Assembly: GCF_030272615.1 (NCBI RefSeq) | Contig: NC_081409.1 | Span: 238,107,832 to 238,171,831, forward strand | From: Cryptomeria japonica | Lineage: Eukaryota > Streptophyta > Pinopsida > Cupressales > Cupressaceae | Direction of reading: 5' to 3' | DNA: 64,000 bases | Notes under the pieces: model-generated | Seen by the model: only the letters and a program-made list of their open reading frames with translations | Database searches by the model: none | Told to the model about the DNA's origin: nothing | Part shown: positions 26,512-38,251 of the stretch, piece after piece | How the letters are laid out: the number at the start of each line of letters is the position of its first letter | How positions within the stretch are numbered: the first letter of the stretch is position 1 | Made by a program: the position numbers and the translations under genes

Positions 26512-28030
26512 TGTAAAACACAATTCTAATACTAAGAGTGGTGTAGATCAATAATAGATCAATTTTTAGATCCTTAAACAATTAGAATTTTGATACATTG
26601 TTTAGCAAAATTTAAAAACCACAACTGAAACTTGAAACTAAAATCGAAATGAATGCAACCATGCAATGAATCCAACACACAAGAAGATATGTGGAAAACC
26701 CAAAGTGGTAAAAACCACAGTGAGAAGAGCTACTAAGATCTACTGTCCTAATTCAGCCTCATTAAGTATTAACATGTACAGGATGTGGGAGCACCAACTG
26801 ACACCAACTTCCAACTTCCTTGTTAAGCACCAACTCTTACAAACTCATTTTTCTCAATCTAAGCACCAACTCAACATCTTTGAACCACCAACCATGAGGA
26901 TGTTACAAGAAATTAACTTATTACTAACTTCAAAACTGTAGTGTTACAATTTACAACATTGGATGTCTATAAGCAAGTTATTACAAGTTGTATAGAACAT
27001 TCTTTAGATATTGATATATGATCTTTCACTTGTCAAAACTGATAATCTGCAAACAGACTGTTAAAAGCTAAGTGTTAATAGCTTTATGTCACAACTTCGA
27101 GAAACTAATTAATTTGCAGACAAACTATTATAAATCTGAATGCTGGTAGCATTATTCTGAAACCCTATCCACAACTCAGAGAAATTCATCAAAGATAGCA
27201 TAACATACTATTATAACTGAATCTAATCATACTTGAATGACAATAACAAGAAACTTATTCATCACAATTTGATAATGTACTCACACGGGTAAAGTCTGCC
27301 AATCATTCACGATTCACTTCTAATAACTCTGCAATACTCATACCACTGGCTTATCTCATCCACTCAGATGTGCATAGAACTTCCATATACTCAAACTCTC
27401 ACTTAAATCAATTGAAACAAATGTGACGTATCTCTTTCAACATTCTTATCATTACAGACAAATCTCAAAAAATCTCCACACCATCGGACTTTAAACTTCT
27501 ATTAATAAGTGCTCCTAACGGTTGAACAATTAAAAGAATAGTTGAAGAACTACCCAAGACAGTTGTAACTAAAAACTGAACCAAGAACTGACTTTTTCCT
27601 CTCAAGCCTGAAGTACTATATAGTTTATTTAATTTGTGGTAATGATAGAGGAATTTCAATTTGCAAAATGTGGGTGACAACTTCAGTTAGAAGTTATACA
27701 TGGGTGACAGTAGTTAATTGTAGCCGAGTTATACTTAGTTATAGCTTTACTCAACCGAATACCAAATACATATTGATTAAATACAGTGTTGGCCTTTCAA
27801 AACCCATGACTCATGCAATCAATATCGCCAACTTATTGATACAAAAATATTACTTTAATACATCCTTGTTTTTATGATTGAATACCCCAAATAAAATGCA
27901 AATCGTGGATAACAAGTCTGTACTCAACATGCACAAGTTCAGGCAAAACTGAAAATGTTTGTTTGTTCTGTGATGGAATATGAGTTGATCTGATTGTTTC
28001 ATATTGACATCAATGACATATTATCTAACA
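26512..28030 (-). repeat. 5' LTR of element E
   Basis: On the plus strand starts TGTAAAACACAATTC and ends ATTATCTAACA. It pairs with 19769-21296. Confidence 0.9.
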
Positions 28031-29612
28031 TCCATCACACCTGAAAAGGTTGCAGGAAGCCGACAAAGGTATATTGGTAGAAGAAGACTACATATCTATG
28101 CAAAAAGATACCAACACCAGATTGAGGGAGCTGCTAATAAAATTCGATGCATAGAGAGGTCGTGGCATTTGAAAAAGCGTCTAGCAAGGAGGTTGCTCGA
28201 TAAAGAGAACTGCCTGTCTGTATGAGAAGGTTATGCTACATAGCGCAACCAAAAGAAAGGTCATAGTTGTGAAGAGATAAAAGAGAGATTATTGTAAAGA
28301 GGTCACGTGCTAATCAAGAGATCACAAGCTGGTTGTAGTTATCAAGCAAAGAAGGTTCGTAGTTGATCATTGAAGTCACCTGTTGAGGGAAAACATAATT
28401 TGTGTTAAGAGTAGAATCGATGATAATAAAAATGTTGTAGAAGAATAGAGAGAAGATCGTTGTAAAAAGAAGATTCGAGGCTCCTCATGAGGCCACCGTA
28501 GCTAGCCAATATAGGCTAGGTGAAATAAAACTGTTGAAAAGAAGTCAGATCGTAATTTTGAAAAAGATTGCTGCCCAGCTAAAAGAGGTGAGATGAGTTG
28601 CAAAATTTTGAGACAGGAGAGTAGAAGCACTGATCAGAGAGATTAGAGAAGGTCGTCGTCCAAGGCGATTTTAAAGGATATTTGTTGAAGCTGCGGGACG
28701 GAGGAATCGCCAGTGAAGGAAGCCCAAATGAAGATTAGTATTAAGCTCGAAATGTTTGGATTGCAGGTGTGAGTATTTGTAGAAGTTGAGTAATTCCAAG
28801 TTGTAGTTCAAGTCAAAGAGATTGTAAAATATTGAAGGTGTTCATAACTGTTCTAAATTTGTCAAAATTGTCAGAGCATTGTTGAGATTGCCGCACAGAA
28901 GAAGAATCCAAGGAAAGAAGTAAAACAAAGATGTAAATGGGCAGATGTATTTCGGGCAAAAGTTTGAGTGTTAATAACTTTGTTAAGAGGTAAAACAAAA
29001 AGTACCTAAGTTGTTGAAGGGGGTGATGATCACCCCAGAGTTTTTTGGTCCAATGATGCAAAACTTAGCTATAGGCAAGTTTGATGTTCCAAAATGTTTT
29101 GTAAGCAATATGGGCATTCAAAATGATTCGCAACCACTTAAAAATTCATCAGCTCACAAATTACCCTTAAACTATCAATATATTAATTTTGGTGGTGAAA
29201 TAAAATAGTTCCATGCTGTTATATGAACAAAGGAAAACGAAGATGAAACACTTTACATTCAAAAGCATTTTATATAACATGATAAAATGGTTCACACAAG
29301 ACAGCCTATTCCCAAGCTAAATGTATTGATGGGTTCATCTCTAATGATTCCTTTGAAGTTAATTGCATGTGTTTAGCTTCTTAAAACATCAAATTTAGTA
29401 TATCTAGAAATGGTTAATGTGTTTTATGTAAATGTATGGTTAAAGTTATTAGCAATCTAATTATTATAATCAAGGCATGTGAAACACCTAACTATATTTC
29501 ACTAAAAATGAGCTTATTATTAATTTATGTTGTTTGGGTATTTTATGCTCCTTACATGCTTGTTCTCTAAGTCTTGACAAGTATGTCCTTGGAGTGACCT
29601 TACACTAGTATT
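28031..29612. other. Purine-rich non-coding sequence, flank of E
   Basis: The first bases complete the target duplication of E, so the LTR of F should resume here, but I could not confirm it. 28040-28980 is purine-rich on the plus strand and resembles an LTR-element leader. An 8-1-8 palindrome (GGGGTGAT-G-ATCACCCC) lies at about 29019-29035. No gene recognised. Confidence 0.4.
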
Positions 29613-29878
29613 TGTTGACAGTGGATGGGCATTAATTAACAATACATAAAAATACACATATAACATTTTACGCAACTATGATGTTGCATAGAAAAACTTT
29701 ATTGACTACAATGAAATGACTTACATTTGCCTCCTTTTATAGAGGTGTTTGGAAGGATGAAGGAAATTATGGGTTCATCTTTCATCGACCGATGACTTTC
29801 TAGACTCGTCTATTCCATTACATGTCTAGATGACACATTAATGTTGATGGTGGTAGAAATTACTAGATACTTCCTACA
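29613..29878 (-). repeat. 3' LTR of element G
   Basis: The plus strand starts TGTTGACAGTGG and ends ACTTCCTACA. The adjacent CTCCCACTTAATTTC is the complement of the polypurine tract. Confidence 0.9.
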
Positions 29879-29884
29879 CTCCCA

Positions 29885-30030
29885 CTTAATTTCTACCTCT
29901 AATTACATCAATATTTATAATGCCCAAATTGTCTCTTGAATATTCAAATTTCTCTTTAGCTAATGCCTTTGTGAATATATCTACCAATTGATCTTCAGAT
30001 CTACAATGCTCTTGACTACTATCTTTCCTT
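29885..30030 (-). pseudogene. RNase H C-terminal tail in element G
   Basis: The minus strand reads RSEDQLVDIFTKALAKEKFE followed by LGIINI, the conserved end of copia RNase H, and stops just before the polypurine tract. The rest of the domain is absent. This shows that G derives from an element whose RNase H ran almost to the 3' LTR. Confidence 0.85.
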
Positions 30031-30394
30031 TGTCTCATTTCTAGTGGTTGCAACCAGGTCTTTAGACTTATTCAAACCTTTTCCTTTGCATAATATCTTC
30101 AACCATGTCTAAGATCTTCAAATCTTTTCTCAATGATGATATATTTCTCTTGGCTTTGTCCATTGTTGCAATAATCTCTCAAATATTTGGTTTTCAATTC
30201 TTCAAAACTCTTCTCCGAAACTTATTGCAAACTCCCTATCTATAAACGTCTTGCAAGACAATAATCTCCTTTGACTAAAACATTTGTTTTATTCAAACCT
30301 CCCATGATTTCTATCATTTTTTACATATGATTATATCAATAATCATTTGCCAAGTACATCCACAATCCATTTTCATGCAACCTATAATAGGTTT

Positions 30395-31000
30395 ATTATT
30401 GGACTATTTGTTCCAACATGTCTTTTCACAATGATTTTTCAAACCACAGATACTGCGAGGATGCAAATCCCAACACTTGTCCTTTATATGTAGTTTCTTG
30501 TTACAATGTGAACACTACATACTTTGCATTCTTATAACTGATTTGCTTGTACTTGGAGCACCTATATCTTTATTTCCTTTGCCTCTGTTATACCCAAGGC
30601 CTTTATGCTTTGGCCTCATTGTTGGCTCAATAACCTTTATCATTCCTTGGTCATCCTTTTCTTGAACCCATTCTTTTCGTTATAACTTTTATCAAGATTT
30701 GTAAATTTATTAACATCTTCAAAACCAACTTCAACAAAATTACACTTACCAAATGACAAACACAAATATCCTGTCACATGAAACATCACATACTAACTGC
30801 TTTGACTTCAAACATTCATTGTTTTTTGCAAGTGATTTTTCTTTCAACTTATCGATCTTCTATGAATTATTTTCTTCTTCTAATCTCTTCAGCTTTTCTT
30901 CTAAATCTCTAATTCTTTTCTTAAAAAAATTTACTTTTTCTTTTAACTCTTCATTTTCATCTTTAACTTTGTTCAATTCTTTCCAAAGATCACAATTTTC
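30395..31000 (-). pseudogene. gag C-terminal remnant of element G
   Basis: The minus strand has an amphipathic lysine/glutamate-rich coiled coil (DLEEKLKRLEEEN, about 30866-30990), then KHKGLGYNRGKGNK, then a CX2CX4HX4C knuckle CSHCNKKLHIKDKC followed by WDLHP (about 30473-30513). The usual knuckle Gly is Leu here. Stops interrupt the frame. The order coiled coil, GLGY, knuckle is seen in some plant copia gag proteins. Confidence 0.65.
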
Positions 31001-32226
31001 ATCTAGAAGTTAGCATTTTTCTGCTTGCCTCTTTTATAATTGTTATCATTTATAATTTGGATTTCTTTACTTTCATTAATTCCTCTTTTTAAAGATATAT
31101 TTCAGAAGATAAATTTCCATTCTCTTTCTTCACCTTCTTGCCTATCTTTCCCCTTGAAACAAACGAGTTAACTCACCTTGTTCACTTGTTATGATTATGT
31201 TATTTAGTAGCTTCTTTCAACCTTATTTAGATTTCTTTCACTGCTGTGACCAGTCCTTGAACAGCTGTGGCTGTATGTTCTTTCTCCAATCTATTCAAAC
31301 AACAAATCACAAATTTAAAAGATTATGCATTCTTTTACCTTTAATGGCTGATTACTTTTCTTCTGACATCCAGAATCTTCAATTTTTCACTTTCTTCACT
31401 TCTCTATCTTTAGATAAAAAATCCTTTGTTGTCTTCAAAATTTTATAAAAGCTTGCGGACCTCAGTCCTTTTGGCAACTTGAACAAAACCAAAATTAGCA
31501 ATCCACCTTTTTAACAATGATTTGTTCTTGGCTTAGTGGCAGTTTACAAAAATAAGGAACTTACCTCTCTGCAGTTCAATAAATTGTAACATTCTTAAAA
31601 ACCCAATGATCACCTTTTCCCTTGACCCGCTTATAAGACACTGCAAACTGCAATCAACCTTGCATTCACCTTTCAAACATGATAGATTCAAACTATCTTC
31701 AATGATTTCTTTGGACTATACATCGATCTCCTTTAACCTCAAATACTTGAGTTCTAACTACTTAACTAGCAACTTCTACTTTTGCAATCGTCTTCCAACT
31801 GCAATGGGGGAACCTTGGCGACTTTGTCACAAAACGCGATCCTCCAATTTTCTTTAATCTCAGCGATCTGCAATGTTATTGTAAAAATAATCCAATTAAA
31901 GAACAACAATTTCTGTGGCTCCCTTGATACTCCTAGCTTTCAAGCACCAACATTTTCTGCAGCTGTGGCAACTTCACCAGGGAATATAGGCAATCTAGGA
32001 AACAGTAATCTCCTTGCAGGGAGGCAGCATCAACTTCATCAGTTCTCAGTGGCATCTTTTTCACCAGCGATCACCTTCAACCCTGAACTTATCTCCACTT
32101 CGATTACTTTTGTCTTTGATGGCTGAGTACAAATCAACAACCTCCTAGCTTAAAAGGAGCTTTGGTGACCATGACTACACTTGCAATATTTCCTTTATCT
32201 TCTCTCTGCAAACCCATGATGTAGCC

Positions 32227-32241
32227 TGCTCTGATACCGCT
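32227..32241 (-). other. Primer-binding site of element G
   Basis: The plus strand TGCTCTGATACCGCT is the complement of AGCGGTATCAGAGCA, one mismatch from the TGGTATCAGAGC consensus. Confidence 0.8.
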
Positions 32242-32511
32242 TGGTGGTAGTGGATGTGCATGAATCAACAATACATAAAAATACACATACAGAACTTCTT
32301 ACACAACTGTGCTGCTGCACAGATAAACTTTATTGACTTCAATGAAATAGCTTACATTCGCCACATTTTATAGAGGTCTTTGGAAGGACAAAGAAATTTG
32401 TGGGTTCATCTTTCACCGATTGATGACTTTCTAGACTCATCTATTTCTCCGACATTTCTAGATAGCAAATTTAATGCTGATAGTAGTAGAAATTACTAGA
32501 TACTTCCAACA
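32242..32511 (-). repeat. 5' LTR of element G
   Basis: The plus strand starts TGGTGGTAGTGG and ends ACTTCCAACA, directly followed by the target duplication GTATT. Confidence 0.9.
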
Positions 32512-33156
32512 GTATTGAGCGATACAATGATTCCTAGAATGGTTTATCAATATAAATAAACAATATGTCAATATCTAATCTATTGTGGTATTGCAATCAT
32601 CCCTCAGATTGAATTAAAATATAATGTTGTGTTTGCTTACTTGACGTGTGTAAAAGACTCAAGCTGACAGCATAGATAACTTAAGCAAATTTGCATGACA
32701 TCAATCAAAGAGGATACCGCTGATGAAATGTATAAATGAATATCAATTAGACTGATAATAAGGAAAAAAGGTATATTAATTGTTTTTGTTTGTCCTTAAT
32801 GGAACCTTGCACCATCCAAAGAAAGACCAAAGGAATAATCAAAATGATCCAAAGGCTCGTGTTCTCACACAAAAATCCTTAAATTCACATAAGGAAGATT
32901 GCATTCCCAAAGCCAACATTGCCTCCAAACTACGTAAAAACAACTAATTTCATAGAAACTCTAGTGATATTTAGGGCAAACCCACCTTCAAATGCTAGTG
33001 TTTCCACCCCTCAATATCTAACGAGTGGGAAAAGCATGAAATGCTGAAAAACACTTTACAAAACCCCTGTCAATGGAAAGCTTGTTAAATGAATTGAAGT
33101 AACAGTGCTAAAAAAACCTTCTGATCAATTGCCATGACCAAGGGGTATTTATTTTT
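32512..33156. other. Spacer between elements G and H
   Basis: AT-rich, no gene or RNA recognised. It begins with the GTATT duplication of G and ends in the T-run that is the target duplication of H. Confidence 0.5.
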
Positions 33157-33873
33157 TGTAAATGTTGTTCAATTCTCAATTCAATATGCAAGATATATTC
33201 TAGTTATATTTTATTGATCTATGTATTGTCTACTTATATGACGAATCTGATTGTCTACTTTTGTATGACAGGTGAGAGGAGCATTTTATGATTTCTATGT
33301 CCTTTCTCACGGATGCCACTCAATATAAGTATAAAACAAATGGGGCACGGTCAAGTGATGCCTTGATCGGTCATGACTGATCAAGACACCACTTGGTCGT
33401 GCCTCTTTGTTTATGCTAACTAACACTATGCTTTCACGTTAATACGGATCAGTGTATTGCAACCGATGGCATGTGCTAACTGCTAGGGACTAACAACCGA
33501 TAGTTATCGGTGTGTTAGCCTTAACACCTGATAATTATCGGTGTAGGCTTAGCACACCGATAACTATTGGTGGTCTTTATAATACAACCCAATATTATAT
33601 GCAATCCGATACTTTAATCGGAGTTTTCCTTCAATCATTTATTTATCATCATATATGTTAATCGATATACATTGAATACGATATTTACTAATTGATGAAC
33701 ATGAACAAGATAAATGGATCGGTTGTTTATATGCAAGAGAAGAACAACTATCAAAGAAGAATTAATTGCTTGAAGGTTTTATCATAGTTATCGATATGAT
33801 AAATGATTGAATGAGAGACTTCATTTATCTCTCATTCAATCGTTTATCTTACCGAAGCTATTATGCGTTAACA
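33157..33873 (-). repeat. 3' LTR of element H
   Basis: The plus strand starts TGTAAATGTTG and ends GCGTTAACA. It has an extra stretch near 33591-33610 (AATATTATATGCAATCC) absent from the other LTR. It contains a long near-perfect hairpin at 33344-33403 and another at 33798-33848. Confidence 0.92.
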
Positions 33874-33963
33874 CTTCCTCTTAGCTAGGTAAGATGAATG
33901 TAGGCAATGTATTCAAGTATCACAATTCAGTTGATGGTTAGCATTTTAGACATTCTTAGTAAA

Positions 33964-34090
33964 TCATATCACCTAGTCATATGATATGAAGTATCACCTA
34001 AACATGTGATATTGAAGTTTATCACATCAATCTAGTGATTGACAGGATATCACCTAAACACGTGATATCAGTATTGCCTACACGCAATAC
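33964..34090. repeat. Cluster of five imperfect palindromes in element H
   Basis: Five short inverted repeats follow one another: ATATCA/TGATAT (about 33967-33986), TATCAC/GTGATA (33992-34011), ATCAC/GTGAT (34021-34039), GATATCAC/GTGATATC (34046-34069) and GTATTG/CAATAC (34071-34090). They lie just inside the 3' LTR. Confidence 0.7.
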
Positions 34091-35404
34091 TTAAGGATAA
34101 TCATATGAGAAAGATCAATTTCTCACTTTATCCAAGTTGTGATATGTGCACCAACATTTTATACAAATGTTTCATCACAACATAATCATGGCACATCCAT
34201 GACACACCAGAGATCCAACATGATAACTCGTCTGGACATCATAAGATCGTCACCTTATAATGTCCCCATACAAGTATTCACTATCTTGAGAGATCGTCAC
34301 CTCTTAGATATGAACCCAGGGGATAAAATCCAAAAATTGTCCTAACATGACAAAGAAGTTTACACATTAAACATGCAAATACAGATTGCAAAGCAAATTA
34401 CCTTTCTATCATACATAAACCTTTTCTGAAGTGATCAACCTTCACTCTGAAAGAAGTTTGGTCAGAATATCTGCAGTTTGATCTCCAAGGGAAAACCCTC
34501 CTACTCGAGGGAGAAATACCCAGCATAAAATGTCTTCTTTATATATCAAATATGTCTAGCAATAATGCAAGATACAGGCTCAATATATGTTGCTTCACTT
34601 CCTTGAAGCAAATTTCACAAGAACAAATCTGATTGGCCTTCTTCATAGGATCGATCTGCTCTAACTAAGATATAAACTGCTCTTCACATAAATTGAATGG
34701 ATCAGAGAATGAGTTTGCATCTTCTATATATATGAGGGAGGCACCCTTTCACCATATGTCTTTTCACAAAGGTGGCCACTACAACATCAACACTCCCTCT
34801 TAGCTTAGGCAAGAATCCTTGTTAATAATATAGTCATGAAATGATATCCACCATGGCTACTCCTAGAGGGGTGGAACATGATTCATCACGGTACTCAACA
34901 TGATGACATTAATCATGGCTACTCCCATGTATGAGAATGCATATGAACACAAGTGCCCATCACGGAGTTGCTCAACATGATGTTTTCATCTCATCATGAC
35001 GTTCACCATGACTACTCTCAGAGGGTGGAACAAGGGCCTTCTCCTGAAACTTCTCCCTCACAGAGAAGAGTGTATTTAACAAAGGCTTGCTCCTCAAACT
35101 TCTCTCTCATAGAGAAGAATGCATTAAGCATATCTTCATGATGGTGTGGCTCCCTCTGAATCTGATATCAACCTTCTGACCTCCTTGTCTAAGGCTACTT
35201 CTGATGAAATGTTAGACTCCCTCTGAATCTGATATCAACCATCTGACCTCCTCTTCGAAGAACCAGATCGCAAGGACAAACTATATGGGTCCTTCTTCTT
35301 TGATAAATACTTACCGCCATTAACTCAATCCTATGACTGCAGACATTGAGTTCTTTCTCCCTTGAATGAAATCTCTTATGCTTCTTGGTATGTCCTTTCT
35401 TTAT

Positions 35405-35818
35405 CTCGAAAGATCACCTACAAAACATGACTTATAGAACTCTGGTATGTACTTAGCAAATTCACCACCAGTAGCATAAACAAGAGCCCCTATGGTCAAC
35501 ATTGCTTCCTCATGGACTGTTGCATTTCTGCAGGCAAATACTTGTTTATAGAATGGAAATGTGAAATCTTAGAATCTCCACTAAAGTCCCCTCCATATTC
35601 TTCCTGAATTTCTCATCACAAATAGTACTTCAAAACTCTATAGCCTAAAGAGAAACAAGCTCTTCATCACTTTTAACTGCTTTTGTTGTGATTCTAAAGA
35701 TGTCCTGCATATAAGGAGCAAGTTTCTCATAGTACTTTGAAGAAATTGAAACAAGATATTCAAATGCAGCTTGTCGTGTGCGAACACCTACTGACAATGT
35801 TGATTCACAAATAACACG
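35405..35818 (-). pseudogene. Captured importin subunit beta fragment inside element H
   Basis: The minus strand reads VRTRQAAFEYLVSISSKYYE, KLAPYMQDIFRITTKAV and EEYGGDFSGDS, matching HEAT repeats in the first third of plant importin subunit beta-1. It then jumps to QVFACRNATVHEEAMLTIGA and EFAKYIPEFYK, which come from a later part of the same protein. Roughly 300 intervening residues are missing. Importin beta carries cargo through nuclear pores. Two stops (TAG for Gln, TGA for Trp) and a frameshift make this copy non-functional. No intron is seen inside either piece, which suggests capture from mRNA, though each may lie in one exon. Confidence 0.85.
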
Positions 35819-35946
35819 CATAATGTAATTGCATGAATTAATAACTACATATGAAATTCATGACCATTAATCAAACCTGGATTACTTATCTCTTTGTTTA
35901 TTAGTCTTCCTCGCAATCCAACAATTGTTCATTTGCACTTGAAGAT

Positions 35947-36138
35947 TTAGATCTCATCTGATGGTTGCTCTTTGATACACATGCTTTTAGTTGTTGTGTT
36001 CATCTGACATAACCAGGATCTGTGAGATGTTGAGCCCATATTCACAGGACACTTAGCAGTATCAATGTGACATCGATCTTCCTCAATAATCTTCCCAGCC
36101 ATGCATTCAAATGAAGACCCTTCTTTGCAAATTTGCAC
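35947..36138 (-). other. Cysteine-rich open frame in element H
   Basis: 63 codons with spaced cysteines (QICKEGSSFECMAG, DRCHIDTAKCPV, SWLCQ). I do not recognise it. It lies about 130 bp upstream, on the same strand, of the importin fragment and could be part of another captured exon, or chance. Confidence 0.25.
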
Positions 36139-37530
36139 ATGCTATGAAAGAGAGCATCGAATTGGTTTTGTCTACAATAAGACCATTGCTTCTCATGTCG
36201 CTCTTTGACTAGCAAATATATGAGTATTGTTTCCAATGTTGTGGCGCTAGCGCCAAACAACATTTAAAGATAAACCTTAATGCCCAATTCAATAGATGGA
36301 ACTTATCTTGATAGATTTCTTGTTTTGACAATGGATTTATGTTGATCATAAATCTCCCATAAAATTGATTACTATCTCTTTACAATAAGTGTTTTAACAT
36401 AGGAAGGAATGAGATAACGTTTCACGGGATATAGTTATTGTAGCCTTCATAAGATTGCATCCTTGTGTGGTAGTCACACTATTTTACCAAATGCAATGTG
36501 TAATGTCCCCTACCAGTACAGTGCCTTAAGCCTGCACTCGGTTGCTTGATTATGGATATCCCTACAATCACAAGGATAGACACACAATACCTACATACAT
36601 ATATATATTACTTGATTAGCCCAAACCATCAGCACTAACATGCAGATAGCAAGAAAGTATCACAGGTTAAAGAGGAGAGCAAGGGACTACTTGTCTACCA
36701 AATCCAAGGGCTGGTTGCTTCTAACCCCCTTGCTAGATGGGTACTCTCCTTATGCTTTCCTTCTAAACCATGATACTATTAGTCACACAAATAACCTCTC
36801 TATCTTGAAAAGACTGGCAGGGAGATAGCAACTGGCATCTTGACTTCATGGGTCTCTGACCGCATAGTAGCCCCTCGTTGCCACTGATTACCATCTCCAG
36901 TGCTCTCTCCAAGATAGAGTTGAAAACATTACTCTAACTAGTAATTGATGTGCAGGAGTAACCTAAATGAGTTATCACATATATTCACCCAATTACATGC
37001 AACAATATTCTAATTACTAATTGATATACAAAAATAATTTTAATTGGAATTTACAGTACATATAACAGTCATGTTGTCTCGGTCATAGCAATATGTATCA
37101 GTCGTGTTGTTCCAATCATATATAAACGGTAAAATATATCAATCATGTTGTCCCAGTCATATACAGACAACATATAAATAAATACATACATACATAAATA
37201 AACACAGATAGTATATATCAGAACCATCATATTAATAAATACATATATAAATATTTCATATTTAATATTTTAATACTGTTTCCTAAGGCAATAATTTATA
37301 TCCTGATTGAAGCAATTTATTGTGTTCTTGGCTAGGCGAAGAACGTAACTCCTTACCTATCCTTGGTAAAGTAGAAGAAAATACCAATGTTCTCTTGCTG
37401 ATAATAATTTCCTCTTCCCTTCTTAATATCGATTCCCATTGAAGACCCTGTAACGGTTACTAATAAGAAAGTAAGATAAATCCCTTGCTTGAATTTTCCA
37501 CAAAATTGAACAACCTCTGGTTTGATTTAA

Positions 37531-37546
37531 CCTGGCTCTGATACCA
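37531..37546 (-). other. Primer-binding site of element H
   Basis: The plus strand CCTGGCTCTGATACCA is the complement of TGGTATCAGAGCCAGG, directly beside the LTR end. It is a perfect copia-type initiator Met-tRNA site. Confidence 0.92.
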
Positions 37547-38246
37547 TGTAAATGTTGTTCAATTCTCAATTCAATATGCAAGATATATTCTAGTTATATT
37601 TTATTGATCTATGTATTGTCTACTTATATGACGAATTTGATTGTCTACTTTTGTATGACAGGTGAGAGGAGCATTTTATGATTTCTATGTCCTTTCTCAT
37701 GGATGCCACTCAATATAAGTATAAAACAAATGGGGCACGGTCAAGTGATGCCTTGATCGGTCATGACCGATCAAGACACCACTTGGTCGTGCCTCTTTGT
37801 TTATGCTAACTAACACTATGCTTTCACGTTAATACGGATCAGTGTATTGCAACCGATGGCATGTGCTAACTGCTAGTGACTAACAACCGATAGTTATCGG
37901 TGTGTTAGCCTTAACACCCGATAATTATCAGTGTAGGCTTAGCACACCGATAACTGTCGGTGGTCTTTATAATACAACCCGATACTTTAATCGGAGTTTT
38001 CCTTCAGTCATTTATTTATCATCATATATGTTAATCGATATACATTAAATATGATATTTACTAATCGATGAACATGAACAAGATAAATGGATCGGTTGTT
38101 TATATGCAAGAGCAGAACAGCTATCAAAGAAAAATTAATTGCTTGAAGGTTTTATCATAGTTGTCGATATGATAAATGATTGAATGAGAGACTTCATTTA
38201 TCTCTCATTCAATCGTTTATCTTACTGAAGCTATTATGCGTTAACA
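37547..38246 (-). repeat. 5' LTR of element H
   Basis: The plus strand starts TGTAAATGTTG and ends GCGTTAACA. It differs from 33157-33873 at few positions, so the insertion is fairly young. The long hairpin is at 37734-37793. Confidence 0.92.
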
Positions 38247-38251
38247 TTTTT

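Larger units (their letters stand above)
19769..28030 (-). mobile_element. Full-length copia element E (minus strand), decayed
   Basis: Bounded by LTRs of 1528 and 1519 bp, with a Met-tRNA primer site at 26499-26509 and a polypurine tract GACAAAGGGGGAG beside the other LTR. Flanks ACCAT and TCCAT are a 4/5 target duplication. The interior follows the copia order gag, zinc knuckle, protease, integrase, RT, RNase H on the minus strand. Many frameshifts and the LTR divergence show an old insertion. YVDDIIFGS and the long LTRs recall the Sirevirus/Maximus side of plant copia, but that placement is tentative. Confidence 0.9.
29613..32511 (-). mobile_element. Short copia-derived element G (minus strand)
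   Basis: LTRs of 266 and 270 bp, a Met-tRNA-type primer site beside the 5' LTR, a polypurine tract, and a perfect 5-bp target duplication GTATT (29608-29612 and 32512-32516). The interior is only 2.36 kb. It keeps a gag part with coiled coil and zinc knuckle and the last codons of RNase H, while protease, integrase and RT are missing. It is therefore a deletion derivative that needed help in trans. Confidence 0.92.
33157..38246 (-). mobile_element. LTR element H carrying a host gene fragment
   Basis: LTRs of 717 and 700 bp, a Met-tRNA primer site at 37531-37546 and target duplication TTTTT on both sides (33152-33156 and 38247-38251). The 3.7 kb interior encodes no gag or pol that I can recognise. 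It contains two joined pieces of an importin subunit beta gene and a cysteine-rich open frame. This is the architecture of a large non-autonomous LTR element that has captured host sequence. Confidence 0.9.
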
